Below are positions 1-9,096 of a stretch of 64,000 nt of DNA, one piece after another. A program made the position numbers and the translations under genes. This stretch comes from an uncultured Alphaproteobacteria bacterium (GTDB lineage: Bacteria; Pseudomonadota; Alphaproteobacteria; Caulobacterales; Caulobacteraceae). Location: positions 1 to 64,000 of the forward strand of contig CAIOSI010000023.1 in the NCBI GenBank assembly GCA_903860975.1. The letters are read 5' to 3'. The notes under the pieces were generated by a model. That model saw only the letters and a program-made list of their open reading frames with translations, was not told the DNA's origin and made no database searches. Positions within the stretch are counted from its first letter, which is position 1; every line of letters begins with the position of its first letter.

Positions 1-30
1 CGAAAAGGCAAGGTTTCGAGGATTGCTCGA

Positions 31-462
31 CTACCCCTTGCTGCGGACGCCTCGGCCCAGGCCGATGTGCTTGGCGAACTCTGAGCGCCTTGCCGCATAA
101 GCCGGTGCCACCATCGGGTAGTCCGGTGCCAGTCCCCAGCGTTTGCGGTACTCTTCAGGGGTCATGCCGTAGCGTGAGCGAATATAGCGCTTGAGCATCT
201 TCAGCTGCTTGCCGTCCTCAAGACAGACGATGAAATCCTGTTGGATGCTTTTGCTGATTGGAACGGCGGGTTTGGCCCGTTCTTCTGGAATTGCCGGGCC
301 ATCACGCGTGAGACCTTCTAGGGTCTGATGAATGGATCGGATGAGATCTGGCAGAGCATCTACAGGAACAGCATTGCGGCTTACAAACGCGGCTACGACG
401 CCCGTGCTCAACTGCAAAATCTCCTCGCCCGTAAGCCCGTCTGGGTTCGGTGCGCCACTCAT
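31..462 (-). CDS. Ros/MucR-family transcriptional regulator, zinc ligands degenerate
   Basis: A 143-residue protein matching the usual length and layout of MucR: a short helical N-terminal half, then the conserved C-terminal DNA-binding part (CLEDGKQLKMLKR, MTPEEYRKRWGL, YPMVAPAYAARRS). MucR proteins bind A+T-rich promoter DNA and control cell-cycle, envelope and surface genes in alphaproteobacteria. I chose the ATG at 462, preceded by GAGG, because MucR proteins start there; an open frame continues upstream to 618 but looks non-conserved. Oddity: in the zinc-finger segment only the first Cys is kept, the second ligand position is Asp (common in MucR), and both His positions read Tyr and Arg (LKRYIRSRYG). 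It probably folds or binds without zinc. It is divergent from glyA. Confidence 0.88.
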   Translation of the reverse strand: MSGAPNPDGLTGEEILQLSTGVVAAFVSRNAVPVDALPDLIRSIHQTLEGLTRDGPAIPEERAKPAVPISKSIQQDFIVCLEDGKQLKMLKRYIRSRYGMTPEEYRKRWGLAPDYPMVAPAYAARRSEFAKHIGLGRGVRSKG

Positions 463-648
463 AAGTTGCCTCAATTGTTGACGACCCAGACCTTCGGGCA
501 GGCCTCTGCAGCCGCCTGGCTGGTGAGGGTTCAACGCTGTTTGTCCAAGAATGTTCCCTTGGGTTCTTCGGGCGTTGGAGAGAACAGACGTTTGGGGGTA
601 AAGAGCGCTCTGCGCCACGCCAGACCCCTAGCCTGAAAGGCCTCGCCC

Positions 649-1947
649 TTGACGCTCCACGTGCAAGCTCAACCTTCGTCCAATGGATTTTTCGCCGATG
701 GTGTCGGAACGGTTGACCCGGATATCGCCAAAATCCTCAAGGCGGAGCTAAAGCGGCAGCAGGACCAGATCGAGCTGATTGCGTCGGAAAACATTGTCTC
801 GCGCGCGGTGCTCGAAGCTCAAGGCTCGGTCCTGACGAACAAATACGCTGAAGGATACCCAGGCAAGCGCTACTACGGCGGCTGCGAGGTGGTTGACGAG
901 GCTGAGGTGCTGGCCATTGAGCGGGCCAAGCAGTTGTTTAACTGCGAGTATGCTAACGTGCAGCCTCACTCGGGCAGCCAGGCGAACCAGGCGGTGTTTT
1001 TAGCCGCCCTGACGCCGGGCGATACCTTCATGGGCATGAATCTGGACCATGGCGGTCATCTGACCCACGGCAAAAGTGTCAATCAATCCGGCAAGTGGTT
1101 TCGGCCCGTCGCCTACGGCGTGCGCAGCCAGGATCATCTGATCGATTACGAACAGGCTTGGGAGGTCGCCCGGGCTGAGAAACCCAAGGTGATCATCGCC
1201 GGCGGCTCGGCCTATTCGCGGACCATCGACTTCGAGCAATTCCGCGCGATTGCCGACGAGGTTGAGGCTTTGCTGATGGTCGACATCGCGCACTACGCGG
1301 GACTGGTGGCGGGCGGTGCCTATCCGAACCCGTTCCCTCACGCCCACATCGTCACGACGACGACGCACAAGACACTACGTGGGCCGCGCGGCGGCTTGAT
1401 CATGACCAACTCCAAGAAGTGGAACCAGAAGATCAACTCTGCTGTCTTCCCCGGGTTGCAGGGTGGACCGCTGATGCACGTCATCGCCGCCAAGGCCGTG
1501 GCCTTTGGCGAGGCGCTTCGGCCGGATTTCAAGGTCTATGCGCACAATGTGATCGAAAATGCGCGCGCGCTCGCCGACAGCCTGCAGAACGCCGGCTTCA
1601 AAATCATTTCCAACGGCACAGACAGCCACCTGATGCTTGTGGATCTGACTCCGAAGGCCGTGAGCGGCGCGGATGCAGAGATCGCGTTGGAGCGCGCCGG
1701 GATCACCACCAACAAGAATTCGATCCCCAACGACCCGCTTCCGGCCATGCAAACATCGGGTCTGCGGCTCGGTTCGCCGGCGGGCACGACCCGTGGTTTT
1801 GGACCAGTCGAGTTCCGGCAGGTTGGAACTTGGATCGGTGAGGTCTTGGATGGTGTGAAAGCAGGAGGCGACAATTCGGCAGTCGAGGCGAAGGTTCGTT
1901 CAGAAGTCCTGACCTTGACGGCGCGCTTCCCTATATACAACGGATAG
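649..1947 (+). CDS. glyA: Serine hydroxymethyltransferase
   Basis: PLP enzyme converting serine and tetrahydrofolate to glycine and 5,10-methylene-THF in the cytoplasm. Full length at 432 residues. Family landmarks are visible: [11 protein letters not shown] near residue 42, [22 protein letters not shown], and the PLP-lysine motif [14 protein letters not shown] with Lys241. The C-terminal half ([23 protein letters not shown]) is typical. The start is a TTG at 649; a GTG four codons later is an alternative and no ATG is available before the conserved core. nrdR follows 28 bases later, the usual alphaproteobacterial order glyA-nrdR-rib, so glyA may head the operon. Confidence 0.97.
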   Translation: MTLHVQAQPSSNGFFADGVGTVDPDIAKILKAELKRQQDQIELIASENIVSRAVLEAQGSVLTNKYAEGYPGKRYYGGCEVVDEAEVLAIERAKQLFNCEYANVQPHSGSQANQAVFLAALTPGDTFMGMNLDHGGHLTHGKSVNQSGKWFRPVAYGVRSQDHLIDYEQAWEVARAEKPKVIIAGGSAYSRTIDFEQFRAIADEVEALLMVDIAHYAGLVAGGAYPNPFPHAHIVTTTTHKTLRGPRGGLIMTNSKKWNQKINSAVFPGLQGGPLMHVIAAKAVAFGEALRPDFKVYAHNVIENARALADSLQNAGFKIISNGTDSHLMLVDLTPKAVSGADAEIALERAGITTNKNSIPNDPLPAMQTSGLRLGSPAGTTRGFGPVEFRQVGTWIGEVLDGVKAGGDNSAVEAKVRSEVLTLTARFPIYNG

Positions 1948-1975
1948 GGTTTGGATGAGCCCAAGGGGCTAGATG

Positions 1976-2449
1976 ATGCGCTGTCCGTTCTGCGGCCACG
2001 ACGAAAGTCAGGTTAAAGATAGTCGTCCGTCGGAGGACGGCGCTGCGATACGCCGTCGGCGCCTCTGTCCCGAATGCGGTGGCCGGTTCACGACGTTCGA
2101 GCGTGTCCAACTTCGTGAGCTTATGATTCTGAAGAAGTCGGGTCGGCGTACGCCCTTCGAACGGGATAAACTGGCCCGCTCGATCTCCATCGCAACGCGC
2201 AAGCGGCCGGTCGAGCCCGAGCGGGTAGAGCGGATGATTTCTTCTATCGTGCGCCAGCTGGAGAGCATGGGTGAAACCGAGCTGCCGTCCTCGGCCGTCG
2301 GTGAGTTGGTTATGCAACAGCTCAAAGCTCTCGATGACGTGGCCTATGTCCGTTACGCATCGGTCTACCGCGACTTTCGTGAAACCCAGGACTTCGCCAA
2401 GTTCCTCGGCGAAGAGGGTTTGGCCGAGGCGAGCGAAGACGAGCTCTGA
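1976..2449 (+). CDS. nrdR: Transcriptional repressor NrdR
   Basis: Zinc-ribbon plus ATP-cone repressor of ribonucleotide reductase genes, 157 residues. The N-terminal zinc ribbon is complete (Cys3, Cys6, Cys31, Cys34 in CPFC...CPEC), followed by [12 protein letters not shown] and an ATP-cone domain from about residue 49 to 139 that senses ATP/dATP. Two consecutive ATGs occur at 1973 and 1976; the second gives the family-typical MRCPFCG start. It sits between glyA and the riboflavin genes, three bases upstream of ribD, so it is probably co-transcribed with them. No NrdR box was searched for. Confidence 0.96.
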   Translation: MRCPFCGHDESQVKDSRPSEDGAAIRRRRLCPECGGRFTTFERVQLRELMILKKSGRRTPFERDKLARSISIATRKRPVEPERVERMISSIVRQLESMGETELPSSAVGELVMQQLKALDDVAYVRYASVYRDFRETQDFAKFLGEEGLAEASEDEL

Positions 2450-2452
2450 GCC

Positions 2453-3097
2453 GTGCCTGTTACCCTCAAGCTTGCGACGTCTTTGGACGGCCGGATCGCT
2501 ACGGCCGCAGGTCTCAGTCGCTGGATCACCGCAGAGCCAGCCCGGCAAGCCGTCCACAGGCTGCGGGGCCAGCATGACGTCGTGCTGATCGGCGTGGGGA
2601 CCGCTCTGGCCGATGATCCCGAGCTAACTGTGCGCCTGATCGATGACCATGACCGTCAGCCTGCACGCGTTGTTCTGGACACTCACCAACGCCTGTCGCC
2701 CAGCAGTAAATTGGCCAGGTCGGCGCGGGAAATCCCAACCTATGTGGTGGCGATCAACGCGCCAGAAGCGGCGCTGATCGCGGCAGGCGTTCGCGTCCTT
2801 CGTGTTGAAGCCATCAATGGGGATCGGCCGACGTTGCGCCAGGTCTTGGACGCGCTAGCTGCCGAAGGCCTGACCCGCGTGTTCGTTGAGGGGGGTGGCC
2901 AGGTAGCGGGAAGTTTCCTGCGGGAGGGACTGGTAGACGCCATCGAATGGTTTCGAGCGCCCATAATTCTCGGTGCTGAAGGACTTCCCGGGGTGGGAGA
3001 GCTTGCTGTTGCAACGCTGGCGTCGGCGCCTCATTTCCGGCGCGTCGAGGTCAGCGAGGTCGGTCCCGACATCTGGGAACGCTACGAGAGGGTCTGA
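2453..3097 (+). CDS. ribD: RibD reductase domain only (5-amino-6-(5-phosphoribosylamino)uracil reductase), deaminase domain absent
   Basis: The 214 residues correspond only to the C-terminal RibD_C reductase half of bifunctional RibD: VTLKLATSLDGRIAT at the start, SRWITAEPAR, a VLIGVGTALADDPELTVR segment and the VEGGGQVAGSFL nucleotide-binding motif. Bifunctional RibD has an N-terminal zinc deaminase of about 150 residues with HAE and PCxxxGxTPPC motifs; none is present, and only three bases separate this GTG start from the nrdR stop. The protein should reduce the deaminated pyrimidine using NADPH in riboflavin synthesis. ribE begins immediately after the stop (TGAATG). The deaminase must be encoded elsewhere, or the gene belongs to a RibD-like reductase family with another substrate. 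Confidence 0.85.
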   Translation: MPVTLKLATSLDGRIATAAGLSRWITAEPARQAVHRLRGQHDVVLIGVGTALADDPELTVRLIDDHDRQPARVVLDTHQRLSPSSKLARSAREIPTYVVAINAPEAALIAAGVRVLRVEAINGDRPTLRQVLDALAAEGLTRVFVEGGGQVAGSFLREGLVDAIEWFRAPIILGAEGLPGVGELAVATLASAPHFRRVEVSEVGPDIWERYERV

Positions 3098-3688
3098 ATG
3101 TTTACCGGGATCGTCACTGACGTTGGGCGCATAAAGAGCGTGCATCAGACAAATCGCGATCGTCGCTTCGAGATTGAAACGGCGTTCGACCTGACGAGCG
3201 TCGAAATCGGCGCGTCGGTCTGCCACGCCGGATGCTGCCTGACGGTCGTGGAGAAGGGCGCAGATTGGTTTGCCGTTGAGGTATCCGGTGAAACGCTGTC
3301 GATGACGACCCTTGATGCTTGGAGAGAGGGGCGACGCGTCAATCTGGAACGCGCGGCCAAGGTCGGCGACGAGCTTGGCGGCCATATTGTTTCAGGCCAC
3401 GTAGACGGGGTCGGCGAAGTCGTGTCGTTGAGCACTGAGGGCGGCTCGCATCGTGTGCGCATCCGTGTTTCCAAGCCCTTGCATCGTTTTATTGCGTCGA
3501 AAGGCTCAATCACCGTCGAAGGTGTGTCTCTGACAGTGAACGAAGTCGAAGATGACATTTTCGGGGTAAATCTGATCCCGCACACATGGAGTGTGACCAC
3601 CTTGGGTGAGCTAAAGGTCGGCAGCCGGGTGAACTTGGAAATCGACATGCTGGCGCGCTATCTCGCTCGTTGGCGCGAAACAGCCTAA
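3098..3688 (+). CDS. ribE: Riboflavin synthase, alpha chain
   Basis: Catalyses dismutation of two 6,7-dimethyl-8-ribityllumazine molecules to riboflavin and the pyrimidine precursor. The 196 residues hold two lumazine-binding barrel repeats, the first starting at MFTGIV and the second near residue 97 ([14 protein letters not shown]), each with the expected hydrophobic pattern. CCLTVV and VEGVSLTVN are the paired family motifs. The ATG abuts the ribD stop, showing translational coupling. The gene for RibBA, which lies between ribE and ribH in related genomes, is missing here. Confidence 0.96.
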   Translation: MFTGIVTDVGRIKSVHQTNRDRRFEIETAFDLTSVEIGASVCHAGCCLTVVEKGADWFAVEVSGETLSMTTLDAWREGRRVNLERAAKVGDELGGHIVSGHVDGVGEVVSLSTEGGSHRVRIRVSKPLHRFIASKGSITVEGVSLTVNEVEDDIFGVNLIPHTWSVTTLGELKVGSRVNLEIDMLARYLARWRETA

Positions 3689-3719
3689 AGCCTTCGCCTT
3701 ACACGCTGAAGGGACCCCA

Positions 3720-4187
3720 ATGAGCCAAGATCAGATCCGCATCCTGATCGTTGAGGCACGGTTTTATTCCGACCTCGCCGACGAACTGCTGAAGGGTGCG
3801 ATCGATGCTCTCGAAGCCTTCGGAGCGGCCTATGATGTCGTGACGGTTCCAGGTGCGTTGGAAGTTCCCGCGGCAATCGCGCTCGCGGAGGAGGGGGCAC
3901 ACCGTCCAGCCGCCCCCGCGCGGTATGATGGCTACGTGGCCCTTGGTACGGTGATCCGCGGTGAAACCTATCACTTTGAGATTGTCGCCAACGAGTCGGC
4001 GCGTGGCCTTATGGAGCTGGCGACGGGAAAACGTCTTTGCATTGGCAACGGGATCCTGACGGTTGAGGACGAAGAACAAGCCTGGGCTCGGGCTCGGGCA
4101 GCCGAGGGCGACAAAGGGGGCGGGGCGGCGCGTGCCGCGCTGACCATGATTTCTCTTCGTCAACAGCTCGTGGACGGAATTCGATGA
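3720..4187 (+). CDS. ribH: 6,7-dimethyl-8-ribityllumazine synthase
   Basis: Condenses 5-amino-6-ribitylaminouracil with 3,4-dihydroxybutanone 4-phosphate to give the lumazine precursor of riboflavin. 155 residues, normal for the family. Key motifs: [11 protein letters not shown] for the substrate pocket, [18 protein letters not shown] with the catalytic His, and [14 protein letters not shown]. An insertion of small and charged residues (around 130-138, [10 protein letters not shown]) matches the usual C-terminal pattern. The stop overlaps the nusB start (ATGA), so the two are coupled. Confidence 0.96.
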   Translation: MSQDQIRILIVEARFYSDLADELLKGAIDALEAFGAAYDVVTVPGALEVPAAIALAEEGAHRPAAPARYDGYVALGTVIRGETYHFEIVANESARGLMELATGKRLCIGNGILTVEDEEQAWARARAAEGDKGGGAARAALTMISLRQQLVDGIR

Positions 4188-4639
4188 CCGCGGCGCCGAA
4201 ACAGGCCCGTTCCGTCGCGAGGCTTGCCGCCGTTCAGGCTCTCTACCAGATGGAAGTCTCCAGCGTCGGAGCTGAAGCTGTGATCCGCGAGTTTTCCGAG
4301 CATCGGTTCGATCGAGATTCCGACGATGGTGAAACACCGCTGGCTGCAGCTGACGAGGCCTTCTTCGCCGACCTCGTCCGCGGCGTTGTCGAACATCAGA
4401 AGGCTGTGGACGCCGCGGTCGCCAAGACGTTAGCCACCGGTTGGCGGCTTGATCGGCTCGATGCGACGGCACGTGCCATCTTGCGTGCTGGGACCTTTGA
4501 GCTCACGCATCGCCCCGATGTTCCCACCGAGGTTGTGATCGACGAATACGTGGACCTTGCGAAGTCCTTCTTCGAGGGGCCAGAGCCAGGGTTCGTCAAC
4601 GGGGCGCTCGATGCGGTGGCTCAGGATGCCAGGCGCTAG
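4184..4639 (+). CDS. nusB: Transcription antitermination protein NusB
   Basis: Small all-helical RNA-binding factor that, with S10 (NusE), binds boxA of rRNA leaders to prevent premature termination. 151 residues. Landmarks: [13 protein letters not shown] at the N terminus, FFADLVRGV in the middle, and the C-terminal [17 protein letters not shown] and [20 protein letters not shown] motifs. It overlaps ribH by four bases and thiL by fourteen, the standard rib-nus-thi arrangement of alphaproteobacteria. Confidence 0.96.
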   Translation: MTAAPKQARSVARLAAVQALYQMEVSSVGAEAVIREFSEHRFDRDSDDGETPLAAADEAFFADLVRGVVEHQKAVDAAVAKTLATGWRLDRLDATARAILRAGTFELTHRPDVPTEVVIDEYVDLAKSFFEGPEPGFVNGALDAVAQDARR

Positions 4640-5582
4640 TCTTGGAGAAGACGACGAGTTCTCCGAAATCGCGCGGCTTTTTCGACCGCTGACCGCTGGT
4701 GTGTCCGGCGCGTTCGACTTGCTCGATGACGCCGCGGTTGTGGCCCAGAGACCCGGTTTTGACCTCGTGGTCACAAAGGATGCGATCGTTGAAGGGGTGC
4801 ATTTCCCCCAAGGCGAGCGACCTGATTTGATTGCCCGCAAGCTGCTGCGCGTGAATCTTTCCGACCTGGCAGCCAAGGCGGCCGAGCCGTTTGGTTGCTT
4901 CCTGGCGATTGGCTGGCCAAAATCCTTTGCCGCGGCGCAACGCGAGGCGTTCGCCTATGGCCTTGGAGAAGACCTCAAGACTTTCGGCGTGGCCTTGCTG
5001 GGCGGTGATACGGTCTCGACCCCGGGCCCCCTGTTCGCGAGCCTGACCGCGCTCGGTTGGGTGCGGGAGGGCGCGATGGTCCGACGCGCGGGGGCAAAGG
5101 TCGGCGACGTCGTCGCGGTTAGCGGCACGATTGGCGATGGAACGCTGGGTTTAGCGGCGGTGCGCGGCGCAATCGCTGCAGGCGACGGGACGTTGGCGGA
5201 ACGCTATCGTCTCCCAAAGCCTCGGCTGGATTTGCGCGACGTCTTGCGCAGCCACGCGAGTGCTGCGGCCGATGTCTCTGATGGACTGATTGCTGATGCG
5301 GGCCACATCGCCAAGGCCAGCGGCGTTGGGTTGCGTCTGGACCTTGAAGCCATACCGCTGTCGCCTGCGGCGCAAGATTGGCTGGACGCTCAGCCGTCGC
5401 GTGAGCAGGCCCTGGTTCACCTTGCAACCGGCGGGGATGACTACGAGGTTGTTTGTACGCTGTCCGGCCCTGTTCCGAACGGCTTCACCGCGATTGGGTC
5501 CGTCGTGGCCAGTTCCGGGGTTGAGGTGCGATCGGCTGCCGGAGTGGCGCTGATTTCACGTCGGGGCTGGACGCACGGGTAG
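4626..5582 (+). CDS. thiL: Thiamine-monophosphate kinase
   Basis: Phosphorylates thiamine monophosphate to thiamine diphosphate with ATP. The chosen ATG at 4626 gives 318 residues, close to the usual length, and overlaps nusB by 14 bases; the upstream in-frame extension is only nusB read in another frame. Motifs: [13 protein letters not shown] at the N terminus, LLDDAAVV and [10 protein letters not shown] for metal and substrate, [36 protein letters not shown] and TGGDDYEVV. Its pairing with riboflavin genes is common; both pathways make cofactors. Confidence 0.95.
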   Translation: MPGASLGEDDEFSEIARLFRPLTAGVSGAFDLLDDAAVVAQRPGFDLVVTKDAIVEGVHFPQGERPDLIARKLLRVNLSDLAAKAAEPFGCFLAIGWPKSFAAAQREAFAYGLGEDLKTFGVALLGGDTVSTPGPLFASLTALGWVREGAMVRRAGAKVGDVVAVSGTIGDGTLGLAAVRGAIAAGDGTLAERYRLPKPRLDLRDVLRSHASAAADVSDGLIADAGHIAKASGVGLRLDLEAIPLSPAAQDWLDAQPSREQALVHLATGGDDYEVVCTLSGPVPNGFTAIGSVVASSGVEVRSAAGVALISRRGWTHG

Positions 5583-5639
5583 GAACAACCCGGGGCGGCA
5601 GGTGTTGGGGTAAGGAGCGTTCAGCTCCCGGGAACCCAA

Positions 5640-6689
5640 ATGACCGCTCCAGTCGGCATCCTGTCACTTGCGACAGCCTCTCCGCCACATGAACTTCATC
5701 AGGACGCGGTGCTCAAGATCGCGCGCGAAGTGTTTACCCCCCACTTCCCAGCGTTCGAGCGGATGGCGCCTGTATTCCACGCTGCCGGTATCCAAACGCG
5801 GCAATGCGCGATGCCGATGGATTGGTATCTTCAGCCCCGAGGCTGGCCGGAACGAATGGCAGCCTACGCGGAAGCGGCGGACGATCTCTTCGCCCGGGCC
5901 GCGCAGGGTGCGTTGGCGCAGGCGGGACTGGTCGGCGCCGACGTGGACGCTATCGTCACTGTCTCTTCAACCGGGATCGTCACCCCGAGCTTGGAAGCGC
6001 GCGCGATGGCACGCTTAGGTTTCCGCAGCGACGTCGCGCGGATCCCGGTGTTTGGCCTAGGTTGCGCGGGCGGAGCGACAGGTCTTGCGCTTGCGGCGCG
6101 TGTCGCAAAGGCAGAACCCGGGTCGAGCGTACTCTTTGTCTGCGTTGAGCTTTGCACGCTGTCGTTCCGGCTGGACGAGCCATCAAAGGCTGACATCGTA
6201 GCGACCGCTCTCTTTGGTGATGGCGCTGCGGCCTGTGTTTTGCGGACAGGTGATGCCGGGTTCGCAAGGGTCGTAGCGGCGGGAGAGCACCTATGGCCCG
6301 ACACACTCGATATCATGGACTGGCGGGTTGATCCGCAGGGTCTGGGCGTCATTTTCGCCCAATCTATTCCGCCGTTTGCCCGCCGCGAGATGCGGCCGGC
6401 GCTCGACAGCATACTCGCCCGGCAGAATCTCACCGTCGAAGACGTCGACCGGTTCATCTGTCATCCCGGCGGTATGAAGGTGATCGAGGCGCTGGAGGCT
6501 TCGCTCGACCTGGGGCAGGGAGCCTTGGACCTTGAGCGGGCCGTCCTGGCGGACCACGGAAATATGTCAGCGCCCACGGCACTCTTTGTGCTGGATCGCG
6601 CTCGTAACAGAGGTCTGCCGCAGCGTTGCGTTCTGACGTCATTGGGGCCTGGTTTCACAGCGAGCACGGTAACCCTGCAGGCCGCATGA
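5640..6689 (+). CDS. Type III polyketide synthase (alkylpyrone/chalcone-synthase-like)
   Basis: A 349-residue homodimer-type ketosynthase of the chalcone synthase superfamily. The catalytic triad is intact: Cys142 in FGLGCAGG, His275 in CHPGG, and Asn308 in HGNMSAP. The C terminus carries the SLGPGF loop. Bacterial relatives condense long-chain acyl-CoA or acyl-ACP with malonyl units to alkylresorcinols or alkylpyrones, which can replace or modify membrane phenolic lipids. The stop overlaps the start of a methyltransferase-like membrane gene (ATGA), as in BpsA/BpsB-type pairs, supporting a methylated alkylpyrone product. The exact product is inference. Confidence 0.9.
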   Translation: MTAPVGILSLATASPPHELHQDAVLKIAREVFTPHFPAFERMAPVFHAAGIQTRQCAMPMDWYLQPRGWPERMAAYAEAADDLFARAAQGALAQAGLVGADVDAIVTVSSTGIVTPSLEARAMARLGFRSDVARIPVFGLGCAGGATGLALAARVAKAEPGSSVLFVCVELCTLSFRLDEPSKADIVATALFGDGAAACVLRTGDAGFARVVAAGEHLWPDTLDIMDWRVDPQGLGVIFAQSIPPFARREMRPALDSILARQNLTVEDVDRFICHPGGMKVIEALEASLDLGQGALDLERAVLADHGNMSAPTALFVLDRARNRGLPQRCVLTSLGPGFTASTVTLQAA

Positions 6690-7189
6690 TCCTTCCAATC
6701 CTCATCCTTGCCCTGGTCACAATTCAGCGTCTCGGCGAGTTGGTTATTGCGCGTCGAAACACCCAGAAACTCATGGCCGAGGGCGGCGTGGAAAAAGGCG
6801 CAGCACACTACCCCTGGATGGTTGGGTTGCACGTGACCTGGCTGGCGGGACTTTGGATTTTCGCATGGGATCGCCCCGTGAGTTTTGCATGGACGGGGGT
6901 TTATCTGGCGCTGGAGTTGCTCCGGGGCTGGGTATTGCTGTCGATCGGTTCACGCTGGACGACGCGGATCATCGTTGTCCCTGGCGAAGCGCCGGTCCGC
7001 AAAGGGCCCTACCGGCTTATCACGCACCCCAATTATCTTGTGGTCGCAAGCGAGATCGCCGTGCTTCCGCTGGTCTTCGGGCTGACGACATATGCCGTCG
7101 TGTTTTCTGTTTTCAACGCAGCTATGTTATGTGTGCGGATCCGGACAGAAGAAGCGGCCTGGGCGCACTCGGCCTCGCTAACAAGCTGA
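6686..7189 (+). CDS. Isoprenylcysteine carboxyl methyltransferase-like membrane protein
   Basis: A 167-residue integral membrane protein with about four to five hydrophobic segments. The C-terminal half has the SAM-binding pattern of ICMT/PEMT-like enzymes: RWTTRIIVVPGEAPVRKGPYRLITHPNYLVV (seen as shorter conserved blocks GPYRLITHPNY and IRTEEAAW). The ATG at 6686 overlaps the stop of the type III polyketide synthase. Related BpsB proteins O-methylate the alkylpyrone made by the partner synthase, and the same role is inferred here. An upstream open frame from 6626 lies inside the synthase gene and was rejected as the start. Confidence 0.85.
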   Translation: MILPILILALVTIQRLGELVIARRNTQKLMAEGGVEKGAAHYPWMVGLHVTWLAGLWIFAWDRPVSFAWTGVYLALELLRGWVLLSIGSRWTTRIIVVPGEAPVRKGPYRLITHPNYLVVASEIAVLPLVFGLTTYAVVFSVFNAAMLCVRIRTEEAAWAHSASLTS

Positions 7190-7278
7190 CACCCAAGACC
7201 TCACAAGGCTTGCATTGTCAGACATGCTACGCCTTTTGGCCCGTCCGCCGCTTTCCGCCGGCGGTCCAAGGACCTTGA

Positions 7279-9090
7279 ATGCCGTTTCCCTCGACCCATC
7301 CCGCCCTCGAGCGTGCGCTCGAACAACATGGCTACCTCGAGCCGACGCCTGTCCAGGCTGCCGTACTCGGTGAGGCCGATAGTCGCGATCTTCTGGTCTC
7401 AGCCCAGACCGGATCGGGTAAAACTGTGGCCTTTGGCCTGGCGCTCGCGCGCGGGCTACTCGGCGATGCCCCGCATTTCGGGCGGGCTGAAGCGCCGTTA
7501 GCGCTGGTTATTGCGCCGACGCGGGAACTTGCGCTTCAGGTCAGCCGTGAGCTGACCTGGCTTTATGCGCATTCCGGAGCCCGCGTTGCGACCTGCGTTG
7601 GCGGCATGGATCCGCGAGCAGAGCGACGCGCACTTCAGGCCGGTGCCCATATCGTGGTGGGCACGCCTGGTCGACTGCGCGACCACATCGAGCGCGCAGC
7701 GCTAGACTTGTCGGCTCTGAAGGTCGTGGTGCTGGACGAGGCCGACGAAATGCTGGACCTCGGGTTCCGTGAAGATTTGGAGGAGATCCTCGACTCGACG
7801 CCTGTTGATCGCAGAACTCTGTTGTTTTCAGCGACGATCGCGAAAGAAATTGCGACGCTTGCGCGGCGATACCAAAAAGACGCCGCGCGCATCGACACGC
7901 TGCGTCGCGACGAGGCGCACGGCGACATCGAGTACCGTGCTATCCGCGTGGCGCCCGGCGAAATTGAGCACGCCGTCGTCAATCTTCTGCGTTATTTCGA
8001 GAGCCCCGGCGCACTGGTCTTCTGCAACACCCGTGAAGCCGTCCGCCGGCTGCACAGCGCGCTGCGTGAGCGCGGTTTCTCGGCGGTTGGTCTGTCGGGC
8101 GAGATGACCCAAAAGGAGCGTTCCGATGCCTTGCAGGCGTTGCGAGATGGCCACGCAAGAGCCTGTGTGGCGACTGACGTCGCCGCCCGCGGGCTCGATC
8201 TGCCGGACCTTGGTCTGGTGATCCATGCTGAATTGCCTGTGAATAAGGCTGGTCTACTTCACCGGAGCGGTCGAACCGGTCGCGCGGGTAAGAAGGGAAC
8301 CTCGGTCCTTGTCGTGCCTTACAACAAGCGGCGCTTTACCGAGAGGCTGCTCGACAGCGCCAGCATTGACGCGGCATGGTCAGGCCCGCCACTCGCCGAT
8401 GAAATACGCGCTAAGGATCAACAGCGGCTTCTGGACGATCCGATCCTGACGCAACCGGCCTCGGAGGAAGATCTCGCCCTTGCCAATCGGATCTTGGCTG
8501 ACAAGTCGCCCCAAGAGGTCGCCGCGGCTCTGATCCGCATGCATCGCCAGCGCTTGCCAGAACCAGAAGACCTTTTCGACGATGCGCGTGAAACCGGCCA
8601 ATTGATCCCCACAGCTCGTCCACGCGGCGGCACGGCCTACGATCCTATGAGCGACAAACCGCGCGGTCCTGGCTCTCCCCAGCACGCAGGAACCGTCGGC
8701 GCGGAGTGGTTTCGCATGCCGATCGGGCGGCAGAACAACGCCGATCCCAAATGGCTGATCCCGCTGATCTGTCGGCTTGGCCATGTGACAAAAAAAGATA
8801 TCGGCCAGATCCGGATCTTCGATCGCGAGACGAAATTCGAAATTGTCGCCGAGACTGAGGCGCGCTTCCGTCAGGCGGTGAAGGGTGCGGCCGAGGGCGA
8901 TATTCGCATTGAGCCTGCCGCAGCGCCTCCGGCGCCAGACCGGCCTCGCGCGCCACGCCCCGGGCCTCATCCGGTCGCTCGCGCCGGTCCTCGTCCGGGC
9001 GGCCCGAAGCCTCAAAGTCCGCGGCCACACAGCGCAAAGCCTCCGCCTGCGGGCCGAACGGGCGGCAAGCCCAAGCGTCGACCAAACTAA
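7279..9090 (+). CDS. DEAD-box RNA helicase with DbpA-type RNA-binding domain
   Basis: ATP-dependent RNA helicase of 603 residues. All core motifs are visible: Q-motif region with PTPVQAAV, AQTGSGKT (Walker A), PTRELALQV, TPGRL, VLDEADEMLD (motif II, Asp153), SAT, and HRSGRTGRAGKKG (motif VI). After the helicase core a segment near residues 475-555 (WFRMPIGRQNNADPKW, LICRLGHVTKKDIGQI) resembles the DbpA/CsdA C-terminal RNA-binding domain, followed by a Pro/Arg-rich basic tail. Likely role is ribosome assembly or cold-adapted RNA remodelling. Calling it dbpA or deaD specifically is not safe. Confidence 0.92.
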   Translation: MPFPSTHPALERALEQHGYLEPTPVQAAVLGEADSRDLLVSAQTGSGKTVAFGLALARGLLGDAPHFGRAEAPLALVIAPTRELALQVSRELTWLYAHSGARVATCVGGMDPRAERRALQAGAHIVVGTPGRLRDHIERAALDLSALKVVVLDEADEMLDLGFREDLEEILDSTPVDRRTLLFSATIAKEIATLARRYQKDAARIDTLRRDEAHGDIEYRAIRVAPGEIEHAVVNLLRYFESPGALVFCNTREAVRRLHSALRERGFSAVGLSGEMTQKERSDALQALRDGHARACVATDVAARGLDLPDLGLVIHAELPVNKAGLLHRSGRTGRAGKKGTSVLVVPYNKRRFTERLLDSASIDAAWSGPPLADEIRAKDQQRLLDDPILTQPASEEDLALANRILADKSPQEVAAALIRMHRQRLPEPEDLFDDARETGQLIPTARPRGGTAYDPMSDKPRGPGSPQHAGTVGAEWFRMPIGRQNNADPKWLIPLICRLGHVTKKDIGQIRIFDRETKFEIVAETEARFRQAVKGAAEGDIRIEPAAAPPAPDRPRAPRPGPHPVARAGPRPGGPKPQSPRPHSAKPPPAGRTGGKPKRRPN

Positions 9091-9096
9091 CCTGCG

